Source of the DNA: Liolophura sinensis
Lineage: Eukaryota; Mollusca; Polyplacophora; Chitonida; Chitonidae
Assembly: GCF_032854445.1 (NCBI RefSeq)
Contig: NC_088306.1
Location: 17,829,764 to 17,893,763 of the forward strand
Length of the DNA stretch: 64,000 nt
Reading direction: 5' to 3'
Shown: positions 52,474 through 63,901 of the stretch, piece by piece
How positions within the stretch are numbered: position 1 is the first letter of the stretch
Layout: each line of letters starts with the position of its first letter
Made by a program: the position numbers and the translations under genes
The notes under the pieces: model-generated
Seen by the model: the letters and a program-made list of their open reading frames with translations, nothing else
Told to the model about the DNA's origin: nothing
The model's database searches: none

Positions 52474-52624
52474 ATTGATGTATACAAAAAGCAACAACAC
52501 AACCAATAATGCTGTCCCCGCAACTGTCCCAACCAGCAGGAGAAGTATGGAAGTAGGAGATGGCCCATGACCTACCCCTTCCTGCCCCTTCCTGCCCCTT
52601 CCTGTCCCTTGCTGGCTGGAACCC
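52474..52624 (-). CDS. Possible transmembrane exon
   Basis: The frame reads a Gly/Arg/Gln-rich stretch (with 'aggaaggggc' repeats), then SILLLLVGTVAGTALLVVLL and FVYIN. This is a convincing single membrane span, ending at a donor-like aat|gtacgt. The acceptor-like tgtag|g has a poor pyrimidine tract. No neighbouring exon was identified, so this may be fortuitous. Confidence 0.25.
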
Positions 52625-52844
52625 CTACATTTTAGATTGTAGCTTTTCAGATATACTATACTATTATCTTCTTTGCCCTTATCTTTCTTGTGCATTAATG
52701 CCTGATGAGAAAATACTTTTTCTAGTCATCTTCAGCCCCTGTATCTTCAACAAAAGAATGGTTACGTTATCCAGCTCCAATACACTGAACCGCTTTTATG
52801 ACATTAAAAACACTAATTATTTTTAAGCTAAATATCTTTTTCTA

Positions 52845-53093
52845 GTGTTACAAGGTCATAATTTCACTCATACCGACTTTCGTAGCCTGCTTAGAAGACA
52901 AAATAAAATACACTTTCATCCAACTAGATCTAACCCGCACAATCTGTGCAAACATTTTTGCCACACAACCTACACACTTAAGCACAGCTGTTTCCGGAAA
53001 TGGAATAAACTATCACCTTCGGCTACATCCATTACTTTAACCTCAGTCTTTATAAGTTATAAGTTTATAAGCAAAAGAATTTTTCTTATAAAA
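52845..53093 (+). pseudogene. LINE reverse-transcriptase C-terminal remnant
   Basis: Eighty-odd residues contain RSNPHNLCKHFCHTTYTLKH and CFRKWNKLSPSATS, then SVFISYKF. They resemble the region after the RT domain of non-LTR elements (R-N--L...F--R----WN-LP......FK--L). Upstream RT motifs were not found, so it is a decayed fragment. Confidence 0.45.
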
Positions 53094-53099
53094 TAACTA

Positions 53100-56000
53100 C
53101 TTCTTTATCGTACTTTTCCCATTTTTATGTTTTTTTCTTTTCTTTATTATTTGTTGTCTATATTATGCTCGTTATTGTAACCTTTATGTATATACATGTA
53201 TTTGTATGTGTCCATGTATATTTATGCCAAAATGATTATTTTTGGACACAAAAATTTGTAATCCCTTACTTTAATTTACATGGGATAGAACAAGCTTTTC
53301 GAGATTTATTCCCGCCAGATTATCGTTTTCCTTTTCTTACATGTTTCTGTTGATTTTGTATTTTTACATTTTTATATAACTATTTTATATGTAAGCAGTA
53401 AAAACTGGTGAATAAGAGAATTACCATTTAAGGTCTAACGACTGGTAACTTCCTACCACCAAAGACGCGCAAAAGCTCAAAGAATACAAGGGAAGGGTGT
53501 AACAATTGATAATAAAGAACTCAATGCACGTAGTTCGATTTCTTGGCATTTACTGATATACTTTTGGGCTACATTCTGTCCGTCAATGCTCTACGATTAG
53601 TGCGTGATACTTTCGGTACGTGATACTTTAGTACGTGATACTTTCAGTACGTGATTGACTGTAAACAAAATAAACGACAACATTTCACATGTAAGCTTTA
53701 CATCACACATTCTCCGTTATGACAAGCAAAGAAATAGTACCATTTGGGCTAATATATATATGTTAATCAAATACATGATCATTTACACATATTAGAACAA
53801 AACAGATAAAGTAAAAACGAAGAAAGAATTTCGAAAGAATGGTTCGAAAACATTCGCATTTCACTGTGTACGTTTAACGCTATTTTTATCACATTCATAA
53901 GTACCTCAGATAAAGGGAAACAACTCGGGGTTAACCCATGCCAACAAGGCGGAAATGCAGTACACAATTAGGCGATAGCAAGCCCTGTCAACGAAGAAAA
54001 CTATTTACTTTAACCCAGGAAAGTTACGCCGCTCACAGACACAAAATATATGCGGCTTATACACAGAGATATACATGTAAATATCTGCACGTTACATTAA
54101 TACATTAATAAACTGCATATCATTTTTTGGGGCTTCATTACGTTCTGTCGTTTTCACGCTGTCTATGCTAGGGATTCGCCATGTTTGTGTCTTACATTTC
54201 CACGTTCAAACAGACCTAAGCGACACCTAAGGAGATAGTCTCCCTTAGTCAGCTAACTAGATGATACGTGAAAACGCACGCACTAAAGCTAAAACGCAAC
54301 ATCTCACTTTCACAAATACAAAAAGGCATTTTGGCCATTACAATGGGGCATGCAAGCAGGTGTCAGAACTCAATCGAATTTGGGTTTGATGGAATCACTT
54401 TGAGTTTTGACGTCAGAATCCTTTCACACCTGCGAATGTTAACCAATAGTGGACGTATACATAAGGAATTACACCTGCATCACGATTTCTGTCTGCGCAT
54501 GCGCCGTTGCCTAACACTTGCATACATCACTGCCACCCCGACCAGAAGTTTTCAACGCCGCTTTAGTTCTGCTGAGGAAGCAGGGAATGTAAGAAAAAAA
54601 AATAAACAATGTCTCTCCCACCTTTTTTGTTATTACTTGACTCTGTCGAGGTGATGCACAGATAATTGCATTAAAAATGGCTTTTCTTATAAATGTCGGA
54701 GAATGTAACTGAATTGATTTGACAAGGTGAAGACCGAATTCATGGAAGATCAACAAAGATATTTCTGACATACTCTCTGTAGATCTCGGGTGATGGATTG
54801 TCACAATATGACTTGAGTCTTACTTCATGGACTTTCTTAGTTCTTTAGTGGTTTGCGTTGACTGGAACTGGAACATCCATTATGGTTGACACCTGGTTTT
54901 ACAAATGTCTATGCCTTGAACAATACATACTAATAGTTAACCATTGGCGATATATTATTGTAAGTACGTCACCATCGGGTTCTCCTTTCCTTAAAATCCA
55001 TCATACAAGGCTTTCTTTAACATTACATGAGATTTGTGTTCAGGAAAGTGTTAATGAACTTCACCTTTTGTTTTGTTCTTCGTGGTCACGATTCCGCAGG
55101 TGAAAGTGAGTTCGTGCCTAACTGTTTGTCAAGTACAATCTCCATCACGTGTCGCCTCTTTCATTCTAGTTACGTCTGATGCGCGGCTGATAGTGCTCTT
55201 TTTAAAGCGACGACGGCCAGAGAAACACGGCACAAGGACAGAAATGTCAGCGAGGTGAACAAATTTCTTTATTCTTATATTCCGAAGATAACAGATCAGT
55301 TGTGTTCTATAAAAAATTCACTATTCATATCACCCTCTTGCGGATACGATGTTCTCGACCGTTGCTTGAAAAAAAGACAAGCAAACAAATGGTGAGTATA
55401 TTAAAGCATTTACACGGTCAGTTGGAATAAAACCCTAACTGAGCTAAACTTTCAAGAGGCCATATTTCACCGGTTACAGCTGACCATTTGCGGTTTTGGT
55501 ATACAAATATATATATATGTGGATATGTCCTGACAAATCAACGGACCAAGACCACTCTTTGCGTCATTCCATCATCATTGAAAACGCTTCAGTGTTTCTC
55601 TTCACATGATTCCGTCCTATTTTCTTACTTTATAAATACATGTACTTCCTTGGTTTGTGGTGGTCTGTGTTGAAAGATGTTTCGGAAATTGCGACTATTG
55701 ACCTGCATCGCCCATTACAGTTGACGACTGATATACGAACGTTTGTTATGACAGACGTTAAAAGAAAATTGCATAGTGTACGTTTTGACAACAATATACA
55801 TGTAATTCTAGATCGTGACGGGTAGTGAACTGCAACCAAGATCACTGCAATTTTTGCATGGTTTGCCTAATTGTGATATGGTGGTAGCGGACGTTTAAGC
55901 ATTTCCACAAAGAGTTGAGAGAACATTGTGTTAGATGACAAATGGTCACACACAACTGCTGAAATACAGCCTCTTACTCCAGTTAGGTTTTTATTCTAGC

Positions 56001-56990
56001 TGTTCATGTAAATGCTTAAACGCTTAAATGCTTTCATGTGTAGTGTGGCAGCTGAGAGTGATGTATGTTTTTGAAAAGATTGAAATTTACCTGTATAGTC
56101 GATCAGGTCCATTGCAATAACTGTACTTTATCTCACGGTAAGGCCCTAGTCAAAATATGTAGTTATTAGTGAGAGATGCTCGTCTGTGGCTGCCATATTG
56201 GCTGTTCATGGCAAACGACCTGGGATTGGCCTATTAAGTCGGGGTTACAAAAAAGATTTTCTCTCCAAAAAGTATATTAAATTCTCTAGTGAGTATAATG
56301 TAAACTACTATAGTCCTGATAGAATACGTCTTCACCACTCACAAGTGTTTTGTCTCCAAACAAAAGATAGAACATGGACAGCGAAACCAGAGCAACGACA
56401 ACGGTGTGACAGTGTGCAAATGGTCACACTTAACCGGTGCAGTACGGCCTACGGCTTCATGTCAGTCTAGCTGAGTTAAGGTTTAAGTTGTATTACTGCA
56501 CACTCCAGGACTCTACTGAAGAACTAAGTATCCTCGAGGTCTGGTCCCTTGATTTTTTTGAGAGTACCGTCGAAACTATAGCTTTTCTAGTAATAATTTG
56601 TGACGTGGTAACACACGTAATGTAACAAATGCCACAAGGCGAGATAAGGACACGGCGCTTGCAGGTCTCTTCGGCATGCTGTCATCCCCCAACGATCTTT
56701 TAAACATTTAACCGTGCATTCCTTGACGTGCAAAGAATAGGGGCCTACGCGGTCTCAAAAATTTCATTTCAATATTCCGATGTGTCCTAATTTGGAAATG
56801 GTTTTCATTGAAGCCGCGGTCAAACGATGCGATTGCCTATGTCACTCATCGAATTTGGCAAGTTGGATGACGATATGAGTCTATTTGATAAGCTGCGCTC
56901 TGACAATGAGATTTGTCGAATGTTATAGTTGCCCGAAAGCGAAAAATTTTTGTTTTCGTTCATCGAATCCGACAATCGCTTTAGCCAATG
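53100..56990. other. No gene recognised
   Basis: AT-rich sequence with only short open frames. A small triplicate 'tacgtgatactttcgg' lies at 53605-53655. Confidence 0.4.
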
Positions 56991-56994
56991 TTAA

Positions 56995-57200
56995 TTATTT
57001 ATTTATTTATTTTACGTCGCATTCCAGAATATTTCACTTATACGAAGCCAGCCATCTTTATGGTGGAAGGATACCGGGCAGAGCCCGGGGGAAATCCATA
57101 ACCATCGGCAGGTTGTCGGCAGACCTTTTCACGTACGGCCGGAGAGGAAGCCAACATGAGCTGGACTTGAGCTCAGCTAGCGAAAACACCTCGGCCGGGA
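56995..57200 (-). mobile_element. SINE-A copy upstream of the receptor
   Basis: 'ttatttatttatttatttta', 'ccagaatatttcacttatac', 'ccgggcagagcccggggg', 'acgtacggccggagaggaag', 'gctggacttgagctcagc'. The head is lost. It ends about 85 bases before the receptor acceptor. Confidence 0.85.
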
Positions 57201-57270
57201 AGACCCCTGCCAATCTTAATAACAAATGTAAACGAATCTAGACTCGATAATGTTGTTTTATTACAATCTA

Positions 57271-57284
57271 TTGTTATGTTTCAG
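57271..57284 (+). promoter_or_regulatory. Splice acceptor before the receptor coding exon
   Basis: ttgttatgtttcag ends at 57284, only 12 bases before the chosen ATG. It implies a spliced 5' untranslated exon upstream. Confidence 0.6.
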
Positions 57285-57296
57285 CTTGATATCAGC

Positions 57297-58412
57297 ATGA
57301 ACTCTACCAAGAGCAATCATTTTACTAAGGATCCGCTGAATGACAATGAAACAGTGTCCTTAGTAATCACACCACCACTGAACAGCAGTAACATCTTGTA
57401 CTTTGCAACCACACTACTTCCGGCTCGGCAAAAACAACTATTTGTGTCCGCTTTAATCGTCATGGGCATTCTATCGAACGCTTTATCTCTGGCCATATTT
57501 TGCAGGAAGACAATGAGGAAGTTTTCGTTGGTGTGGTACTTGATTGGAAATGCTCTTTCTAACATCATATATTTGCTGTCTTCGGCGATGCTTTGGTTTG
57601 GACTTGAACGTCTCGGGCTGTTACATCACGCGCCCGTCTTTTACTTGTTCGTTTGGCTCATGCACTGCAGCGCTTCGTTATCAACGTGGTACTTAGCTAC
57701 TGTCACGGGAGACAACTGCATGCGGTTGTGCTGGCCCTCTCTTATACCAAATTACTGCACAACGACTCGCGCCAAAGAAGTCTCCATGTCTCTTGTGACC
57801 ACAACGAGTGTCCTGTACGCCGTTTCCATTTGGAGCAGCGCACCTATTGAGGTGGCTGACATAGAGCTATCAAAATGGCACGGGACAGTCTCAAAGACAA
57901 ACCACCTCCTTACCTTCGTGGACAGCCTCATGGGGTTCCTGCTTCCCTGTATCGTCCTGGTTCCAGCATCCGTTCGACTTGCTTGCCAGTTGGCGAAAAA
58001 CAAACCTCAACGCAGAACTGATCTTCCAAGGAGCATGATCTTAGCTCTGGTTACCTCATCTCTCGTGTTTCTCATCTTGTTCTTACCTGGGGAATGCCTC
58101 AAACTTTACCTTGTTATCCGAGCGTTGACGGACCCCTCAACTGTGGAGGGGTCCCACAAGTACGCAGGACTGAAGGACCGCTTGAAGCAGCTCTACTTCG
58201 CGAGCTTCGCTCTTAACTGTTTCATTTTCGTCGGCATTTGGAGACTCTTTAGGCAGGTTTTCTATGAAATGACATGTGCGCCTGCTCGCGCTACAGAAAC
58301 AGATGTGGAAAACAACTTCATCGTTATTGAAATGGAGGAAAAACATTTGACATCTGTCCGTTCAAGCAACCGGCGTCGTGTGGCTTACAGGCAAACCTTG
58401 ATAGAGTCTTGA
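57297..58412 (+). CDS. Divergent seven-transmembrane receptor (rhodopsin-like layout), single coding exon
   Basis: 371 residues. The earlier in-frame ATG (57276) lies inside a clear splice acceptor (ttgttatgtttcag|), so the start is taken at 57297. The N-terminus has N-glycosylation sites (NST at 2, NET at 17, NSS at 29). Predicted spans: TM1 47-69 with GILSN (N61); TM2 78-102 with N89 in place of the usual Asp; TM3 114-137; TM4 160-182; TM5 203-230 with P217; TM6 246-272 with P264; TM7 298-318. The DRY position reads GDNC (138-141) and NPxxY is replaced by LNCFIF. No cysteine is seen at the TM3 top or in loop 2, so the usual disulfide is absent. The basic/acidic tail has no family signature. 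Likely an orphan peptide-type or lineage-specific class A receptor; ligand unknown. Confidence 0.85.
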   Translation: MNSTKSNHFTKDPLNDNETVSLVITPPLNSSNILYFATTLLPARQKQLFVSALIVMGILSNALSLAIFCRKTMRKFSLVWYLIGNALSNIIYLLSSAMLWFGLERLGLLHHAPVFYLFVWLMHCSASLSTWYLATVTGDNCMRLCWPSLIPNYCTTTRAKEVSMSLVTTTSVLYAVSIWSSAPIEVADIELSKWHGTVSKTNHLLTFVDSLMGFLLPCIVLVPASVRLACQLAKNKPQRRTDLPRSMILALVTSSLVFLILFLPGECLKLYLVIRALTDPSTVEGSHKYAGLKDRLKQLYFASFALNCFIFVGIWRLFRQVFYEMTCAPARATETDVENNFIVIEMEEKHLTSVRSSNRRRVAYRQTLIES

Positions 58413-58423
58413 TAAGTCCGTGA

Positions 58424-59088
58424 CTGTAATTATTACTGTAAGATTCCACATGATGGCTAAGCCCTTGACTAAATCAGTACTGTAAGATTCCACAGGTTGG
58501 CTAAGTCCATGACTAAATCAGAACTGTAAGATTGCACAGGAAGGCTAAGCCCTTGACTAAATCAGTACTGTAAGATTGCACAGGAAAGCTAAGCCCTTGA
58601 CTAAATCGGTACTGTAAGATTGCACAGGAAGGCTAAGTCCATGACTAAATCAGAACTGTAAGATTGCACAGGAAGGCTAAGTCCTTGACTAAATCAGAAC
58701 TGTAAGATTGCACAGGAAGGCTAAGTCCTTGACTAAATCGGTACTGTAAGATTACACAGGAAGGCTAAGCCCTTGACTAAATCAGTACTGTAAGATTGCA
58801 CAGGAAGGCTAAGTCCATGACTAAATCAGTACTGTAAGACTGCACAGGAAGGCTAAGCCCTTGACTAAATCGGTACTGTAAGATTGCACAGGAAGGCTAA
58901 CTCCTTGACTAAATCGGTACTGTAAGATTGCATAGGAAGGCTAAGCCCTTGACTAAATCAGTACTGTAAGATTCCACAGGAAGGCTAAGTCCATGACTAA
59001 ATCAGTACTGTAAGATTGCACAGGAAAGCTAAGTCCTTGACTAAATCGGTACTGTAAGATTGCACAGGAAGGCTAAGTCCATAACCAA
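58424..59088. repeat. 44-bp minisatellite, about 15 copies, directly after the receptor stop
   Basis: The unit is 'ctaaatcagtactgtaagat'-'tgcacaggaaggctaagtcc'-'ttga'. It begins about 12 bases past the TGA, so it probably forms most of the 3' untranslated region. Each unit contains ctgtaaga, which is splice-donor-like in the sense direction. Confidence 0.95.
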
Positions 59089-59304
59089 GATCCGAGCTGT
59101 TAACATGGAAAAGCTGACTATGTGTTAGAGCACATTTATCCTGGGCGATTGTGGATGCTCACTGTCAGTGTATATGCTATAATTGTATATAGGCCATTCC
59201 TTCGAGAATCAACTATGAATTGTTGTAAACATAATCATTCTTTCCTTCGGAGCTAGAGGATTCTGGTATCTTGTTCGAACGTATATATAGCCCAGCTCAC
59301 AAGT

Positions 59305-59425
59305 GTTCCTTCTTCCTGGTGGACATCAGGAAATGAAAGATGACGTGAGGTCAGAATTCCTAGAAACCACCAATGTGGCTCATAAAGCCCACCGTAGCAT
59401 TCAAATATTTTAGGAAGCCTGGTAA
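59305..59425 (+). repeat. Dispersed repeat, copy 2
   Basis: Shares 'gtcagaattcctaga', 'tggctcataaagccca' and 'attcaaatattt' in order with 20095-20200. Confidence 0.6.
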
Positions 59426-59606
59426 AGGCACAGAACTTCGGACAATGACTAAGCCAATGACTGAAAATAGTGGAGAATTTGAACATAGATTGCGACGGAC
59501 AGCTTTCCTCTACGCTTCATTTATTGGTTAAGAATAAATCAAAGTGATTTATGATTTCACAGTCGGAGAATTTCGGAGATATGTCTTGTACATTCGGTCT
59601 CTTCTA

Positions 59607-59612
59607 AATAAA
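59607..59612 (+). terminator. Poly(A) signal candidate for the receptor
   Basis: AATAAA about 1.2 kb past the stop and 0.5 kb past the minisatellite. Another AATAAA lies at 59533. Confidence 0.35.
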
Positions 59613-59651
59613 CGAATTCATATGTAAAAACTTGTTGTTATTTTTATTTTT

Positions 59652-59888
59652 TTATTTTTTTACACAATAAAAATTGTCTGGAACCGGATATTTCATGATT
59701 TCTCCCATCAGGTCTCTTTCGTATAGCACTTGAAGCCTAGAGTACACCCTTGAACAGAGCTTGTCTTCTTGTTTATACATAATATTTTCCCGATGAATTA
59801 ATTTATCATCTGTCTCAAGACACCAGAACGTCAGAAGTTCCTCGGCAAAATATACTATATTGATGTAGTATACTGCTTTTAGTATTAC
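59652..59888 (-). CDS. Candidate 3'-terminal exon, unknown protein
   Basis: A strong-looking acceptor (actgcattttgcag|gta) opens 78 residues beginning VILKAVYYINIVYFAEELL and ending PVPDNFYCVKK, then TAA. AATAAA motifs follow at once. The composition is protein-like, but no family is recognised and no upstream exon was found. It converges on the receptor transcript. It may also be chance or a retained pseudogene exon. Confidence 0.35.
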   Translation of the reverse strand, partial: VILKAVYYINIVYFAEELLTFWCLETDDKLIHRENIMYKQEDKLCSRVYSRLQVLYERDLMGEIMKYPVPDNFYCVKK

Positions 59889-59899
59889 CTGCAAAATGC

Positions 59900-60880
59900 A
59901 GTGGTCATGGCTCCACTTGTACGAAGCCCTCTAAACGTTTTGAGCCCGTAACGGCCATGGGGACGTAATGCTTACATTGCTGGTTGTCATGGTAGTTACG
60001 TGCTCGTTACGTTAAGAGGGCTTTGTACAAATAGGGCCCGGCCCCTGAGTGGCTCATTTGAATATGCCGTCGCTCTCGCTTTCTCCTCCTCAACACCACC
60101 GCGTAAGCGAAATTTTCGGCGTTAAAATTTAATGAAATAAACAAATATATGACGTCAGTCATACATCGGGTTCACATCCCATGTCGGGTATTTAGTAATG
60201 CCTCAGATAAGGCATCCTTTGGCGTTAGGGGATAGTCCAGCACCACACTGGTTAGTAGTATATGTCAACTTTTCACACTGGTCCCCCCTTCAAAAATATG
60301 CAGTAACAACGTTTATAACGATTGGTATGTAACAACTATACCGCTATGAGCCTGAAATCGAATAGTTGCGGAACGTGTTGATAGATACAGAGAGTTACAT
60401 TCCGCAACCAGAAATCGAAGTTTTCATGACTTTTTTTTCTCCCTCGGTTGTTTGTTTACTATTTCACGGCACTTTCATTCAACATAATATCGTTCATATC
60501 AAGATGTACGTTCAGAATGACCAGAAGCCGTAACATTTTTGTTCAGCAAACCTCTAGGATGTGCACCTCCTAGAATAGAACGTCGGATGTTATGCTAAGA
60601 GCGGTATGGTTTTGTACTGGGAGGATAAAAGGGAAGCAACTCGTCGTATACATATGCTACCGCATATAGATTACAAGATCGGACTGATATTCCTTACCAT
60701 TTATTTAGTATATCTGTCAACTTCAACCAATAAAATATATATCTCGTAACTATCAAGTAGTACTATGCCATACAACCACATGCAACTTGCGTTTATCTTC
60801 AACATATCAAAAAATCACTATTTATTAAGCTTTTAAACCACTTTTACCCACAAAGTAAAAAATTTGAAATATGTAGGCCT
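59900..60880. other. No gene recognised
   Basis: Ordinary AT-rich sequence. 60035-60146 is weakly SINE-like ('cggcgttaaaatttaatgaa'), too diverged to class. Confidence 0.4.
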
Positions 60881-60884
60881 ATAA

Positions 60885-61245
60885 GTATATTTGCTTGGCG
60901 TTTACGTCGCGCTTAACAATTTTTCAGTCATATGATGACGAGGAATCATCAGGTATCCATACATATATTATGTGTTCTTGTGGCAGGGCGAGTCCATGGC
61001 GCCAAAGTGCTGCCGCCACTCAAGTATCATACCGAAGACACCACACATGACGTCACGCCCAGTCACATAAAACTGACACCAGGAGAAACAGTCCTGTTTT
61101 CCTTGCTCTAACCTCTTAGTGCTGAGCGCCAAGCGAAGGAACAACAACGTCGATTTTTAAACTCTTTCGTATAACCAGACTCAGGTCTTATCTTAGGTAT
61201 TCCGACTTCGAGGCGGAATATCTAATCAATAGGCCACCGAAGCGG
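60885..61245 (-). mobile_element. SINE-B copy, near full length
   Basis: Tail at left ('cgtttacgtcgcgcttaaca'), body 'ggcagggcgagtccatggcg', head at right (reverse complement 'cttcggtggcctattgatta'-'gatattccgcctcg'). Confidence 0.7.
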
Positions 61246-61765
61246 CATATCACGACGGTGATGTCCCAATTAAACCAACATATACACAGTCCTACCTCCC
61301 TCATGCCGAATTTAGGATTTTTCTACAAATTCCTTTGGCTCATGTTCACCTGTCCATTTGCACTTTACACCCGTTTTCCTCGGTTAAAACGTCCCTATAA
61401 ACATGCAGGACGAAATTCTTGTTACATCTTTTTCCTCTAAACTACAAAAAAAAGGTGCCTAAATCGGTAAAAATCTCGCCGTCATGTATAAATACTGAAA
61501 TTCTGACAATCAGTGTAGGTTTCAACTTAAGCACATATCTGACACGAAACCTTATTTTTGGATCTTACGAATTAAACTTGGTAACACATAATAAGTATTA
61601 GGCCAAAAAATGGTCTTGTCGGCCTTTGCCCCCTACAGAAAACCAGGCCAGTTTTCCGGATATACTAGTGACCCACAACGATCTACCACCGCAGTCATCC
61701 ATTGTCATACCTTGACTACACATTGTATCTTCGTAGTAAAACCGTACTGTCACCTTGCTCTATCT

Positions 61766-62275
61766 GTATTTATTACATGGGTGTTTTAAACCGTCTTAAG
61801 GGGCCTCCGTGGCTCAGTTGGTTAGCGCGCTAGGGCAGCGTAATGACCCAAGAGCCTCTCACCAATGCGGTCACTGTGAGTTCAAGTCCAGCTCATGCTA
61901 GCTTCCTCTCCGGCCGTATGTGGGAAGGTCTTCCAGCAACCTGCGGATGGTCGTGCGTTTCCTCCCACCATAATGCTGGCCGCCGTTGTATAAGTGAAAT
62001 ATTCTTGAGTAGGGCGTAAAACACCAATCAAATAAATAAATAAACCGTCTTAAAGAATATTTCACTTATACAATGGCAGCCAGAATTATGGTGGGAAGAA
62101 ACGAACACAGCGCGGGGGAAACCCACAACCATCCATACATTGCCGAGAGCTCTTTTCATGCATGGCTGGCGAGGAAGTCAGCTTGAGCTGGACTTGAACT
62201 CACAGCAACCACATTGGTGAGAGGCTCCTGGGTCATTGCGCAGCGCTGGCACGCTCACCACCTCGGGGCCTCCTT
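61766..62275 (-). mobile_element. SINE-A copy split by a second SINE
   Basis: The tail (61766-61800, 'tttattacatgggtgtttta'-'aaccgtctta') and remainder (62054-62275, 'gaatatttcacttatacaat' to 'ccacctcggggcctcc') are one minus-strand SINE interrupted by the plus-strand copy. Confidence 0.8.
61801..62043 (+). mobile_element. SINE-A copy, full length, youngest-looking
   Basis: Head 'ggcctccgtggctcagttgg' (A box), 'gtgagttcaagtccagc' (B box), body 'taatgctggccgccgttgta', tail 'aaataaataaataaa'. Flanked by the direct repeat 'aaaccgtcttaag', a target-site duplication. Confidence 0.92.
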
Positions 62276-62552
62276 TGTATCTAGTAAAACATTTGGTCAC
62301 CTTCCTGATGTCTTGGAGGGCATCCATGGTCATAAGTAGCTTATCATTTGTATAACGGAAGGGAGCTCAAAACATCTTGGACAAGCCAACACCACTGACA
62401 CTCTACCAAGACACCATACAACCAGTGACTGAGCTCATTTTTGGCCCCCCCCCTCCCCCCCAAACATAAAAACATTTTTTTTCTTTACTTTTTCCACATG
62501 AATCAGCTTGAACTGATGAAAGGAAACTGATTTATATATTAATTTGATTTGT

Positions 62553-62756
62553 GTCTCTCACCAATGCGGCCTCTGTGAGTTCAAGTCCAGCACATGCTGT
62601 CTTCCTCTCCACGAAGGCTTGCCAGCAACCTGCGGATAGTTGTGGGTATCCCCCGGGCTCTGCCCGGTTTCCACCCACCATAATGCTGGGCGCCGTGATA
62701 TAAGAGAAATATTCTTGAGTACAGCGTAAAACACCAATCAAATAAAATAAATAAAT
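62553..62756 (+). mobile_element. SINE-A copy, head missing
   Basis: 'ctcaccaatgcggcctctgt', 'ccccgggctctgcccggttt', 'aatattcttgagtacagcgt', 'caatcaaataaaataaata'. Confidence 0.85.
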
Positions 62757-63233
62757 TGATTTTCGCGGCAGTCAGGTTTTTGCATGGAGGTAGGTTCATG
62801 TACCAAAAAAAACTGCTGACTTCAAATCACAGCTAAAACAGCAGGCGTTGGATTTCTACACACCTGTCACAGTGAAGATTACTCACTTGTAAGTGAAACG
62901 AGGATTAACCTGGCTTTATTTATGATTTTGGATATTATCATACTTTATCTCACTTCTGAGAGAAATGGAAATACAATCAAAGAATAAAACACACATGTAC
63001 AGGATAAAAATTTTCTGTAATTTTATTTCAGTTTTGTCCGTTTTTTGGGGGGTGTATTTTTTGGTACATAAATTACGGAACTCCCATCACACAAGTAGTT
63101 TCATGAAATAACTTGGAATACAACTAACTTTACGGCATGACAAAGCTCTAACAGGAAGATTACACTGCACGTTGTTCCAACAAACGAAATTGTAATTTAT
63201 TACATCTTTACCAGTACATGCATTTCAAATAGC

Positions 63234-63239
63234 TTTATT
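63234..63239 (-). terminator. Poly(A) signal candidate
   Basis: AATAAA on the minus strand 60 bases past the stop at 63299; a second lies at 63196-63201. Confidence 0.45.
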
Positions 63240-63298
63240 TCATTCTTTCCGTAGGATAAACTAGCATGCTAAAATGATGGAAATTCAAGGGAGGCAAC

Positions 63299-63376
63299 TC
63301 AGCTTCCGTAAAAGTTCTCTCCCTCATCACAGAGACTTTCTGTTGTAGTCAGTTGGTTCTCTTCCTCAATAAGCAG
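63299..63376 (-). CDS. Candidate terminal exon (LLIEEENQL...ENFYGS)
   Basis: A good acceptor (cctcgatttcag|ctg) opens 25 residues and a stop, followed by poly(A) signals. The acidic tail is not recognised. Phase 0 does not fit the exon candidate at 63902-63972, so the two may be alternative last exons or an exon between is missed. Confidence 0.45.
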   Translation of the reverse strand: MLIEEENQLTTTESLCDEGENFYGS

Positions 63377-63901
63377 CTGAAATCGAGGAAAAGAAAAAGA
63401 TGAAAAATATTACAAAGTAATAGCTTAAGATACATGACATATAAATGATCTGTTCCAGGTAAGCTTTTTTTCTTGCTTTTTGCAGACTGCTGACACAAAA
63501 AAGTGTCAGTCTATCCAGCCTGCATGCATGTCTGACAAAAGTAAACTGTCTTCTAATAAATATGCTTCTATTCACAAAATTGAGATTATTTCTCAACAAC
63601 TGTCCATCAAAACTGTCACTGTTACTGTCATTCATTTTCGGTGTTTGATTGCTGTTATATCCTTGGTAGGGATAACATCCGATGAAGAGTCACTAAAGCA
63701 ATTCAGTCTATCAAACTGCCCACAAAGTGTGTAACTGTGATCAAATACCAAACCCATTGCAAGGCACAAAATACACAGAGTATAGAAGAAATCAGAGACA
63801 CAATAACTGCCCTCATTTTAACCCAACAGTGAATTGACCTCCTGCTAAAGGTTCCTGATCCAGGAACCCCAAACCTCTGCTGTCCTAACCTGATGCTATC
63901 C

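Noticed and set aside
57276-57296. Upstream ATG for the receptor
   Set aside because: It lies inside a splice acceptor (ttatgtttcag), so is probably intronic.
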